Below are positions 63,198-64,000 of a stretch of DNA of 64,000 nucleotides, piece after piece. Position numbers and translations under genes: made by a program. The stretch spans positions 44,600,856 to 44,664,855 of the forward strand of contig NC_060063.1 of NCBI RefSeq assembly GCF_020283565.1, given 5' to 3'. The notes under the pieces were generated by a model. The model was given only the letters and a program-made list of their open reading frames with translations, was not told where the DNA came from and did not search any database. Origin of the DNA: Trifolium pratense. Lineage: Eukaryota > Streptophyta > Magnoliopsida > Fabales > Fabaceae. The first letter of the stretch is position 1; every line of letters starts with the position of its first letter.

Positions 63198-64000
63198 GTT
63201 TGTTCTCTATCTTCAATTATTCAATTCATTCTTCATCTTTCATGTTCTATATATTTATAGAGACATTCCTGTCCAAAAAACATATATATATCTATCGAAT
63301 TGAACTAGTTGCAATCACTTCCTTTATGTAGTCTTACAGTCATCATATTTATAACCATCCGATTAGATCTTGATCGGACAATTTAAAAAAAATTATCTTA
63401 TTCTTATTTAAGAATTATAAAAACTTGTGTTGAAATTAATCAGGATCGTCTGATCTTAATCAGACGATCAATAATGTTTAACTACATGACTGCAGTGACG
63501 TTTTGACCGCACATAACCTGATCCTATATCTATAGAGACATATTTAAACCATGTACTCTATGTTTTTTTTTTCTGGACAATATATACTCTACAGTATGTT
63601 CTTAGAATCATATATCCCCAATTATTCAATATGCTAGCCGGCTATCTGACCCCACCATCGCCTTCATGATATTAAAAATAAGGTTGTGCTAAAAAATAAT
63701 AATTTTGTGTTGTAAATGATAATATTTAAACTTTTAAAAAATTAAATGCATAATTTATAAGGTAAAAATTACACTTTGATCCCTTAATATATGTACCTTT
63801 AAATACATATTAGCATTTTCCTAAAAATAATAATCAACCGTGACAATCATATATTTATCGATCATTAACTAGAAGCAGCTATTGTTATTTTCACTTATAT
63901 TAAAACAAAATTAATAATCATGTAAGTATAATTCAGTTAATAGCTATCAAAAATATTATTGGAGAGATTGGAGTTTGAACCTTAAATTCCTAACTCCTCC
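63198..64000 (+). other. Start of lipoxygenase intron 1
   Basis: AT-rich sequence after the donor GT. No acceptor followed by the expected K-G-K-V-G-type LOX exon 2 is found before the window end, so the intron exceeds 800 bp. A GATCTTGATCGGAC / GATCTTAATCAGACGATC pair (63366, 63451) repeats with changes. Confidence 0.6.

Noticed and set aside
63198..63331. Extension of the lipoxygenase ORF past the GT donor
   Set aside because: After T-K-T-D the translation departs from the family and is intron sequence.

Overview
The window is nuclear DNA of a flowering plant, most likely a legume of the clover/medick/pea/vetch group. The evidence is AT-rich intergenic DNA, intron-rich plant genes, dense plant transposons, and an Athila-type (Cyclops-like) Ty3/gypsy element. 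The species cannot be fixed from sequence alone.

Three host genes are supported. (1) An intronless polyphenol oxidase at 24666-26471 (+), 601 aa, with a plastid/thylakoid targeting region and both copper sites. (2) A complete ZYP1-type synaptonemal complex transverse-filament gene at 29693-36119 (-). I rebuilt it as 18 exons (868 codons plus stop); every junction keeps frame, and one intron has a GC-AG boundary. (3) The first exon of a 9-lipoxygenase at 62966-63197 (+), whose remaining exons lie beyond the window.

The rest is mostly layered mobile DNA. 1-1777: decayed copia element with its 3' LTR. 1914-4267: two short hAT-like elements with perfect 8-bp target duplications. 4572-10424: a copia element with a deleted 5' LTR, a frameshift and an odd primer-site region. 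10870-14130: LTR fragments, including a diverged inverted Athila LTR. 14903-24000: MITEs, Helitron and Stowaway copies, a non-LTR retroposon, LTR pieces, and a small gypsy-derived element carrying a piece of anthranilate synthase alpha (TrpE). 26938-29580: LINE and coiled-coil pseudogenes. 36580-43475: Helitron-like DNA with an RPA-like exon. 43800-44755: a hAT-like element filled with a minisatellite. 45327-57370: a young, apparently intact 12-kb Athila-type element with near-identical LTRs, an 1830-aa gag-pol ORF and a second ORF behind a likely intron. It is nested in an older LTR-like sequence. 59871-60472: a second copy of the non-LTR retroposon. 62020-62427: a FAR1/MULE transposase fragment.

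The host genes are unrelated in function: phenolic oxidation in plastids, meiotic synapsis, and oxylipin synthesis. They are separated by transposon blocks and there is no operon-like organisation. The most unusual items are the captured TrpE fragment, a 14-nt complement between the copia LTR and its primer-site position, a non-LTR retroposon family with a covarying hairpin and a shared small ORF, the GC-AG intron in ZYP1, and the GCGAA-rich motifs shared by the Athila LTR and the region before its second ORF.
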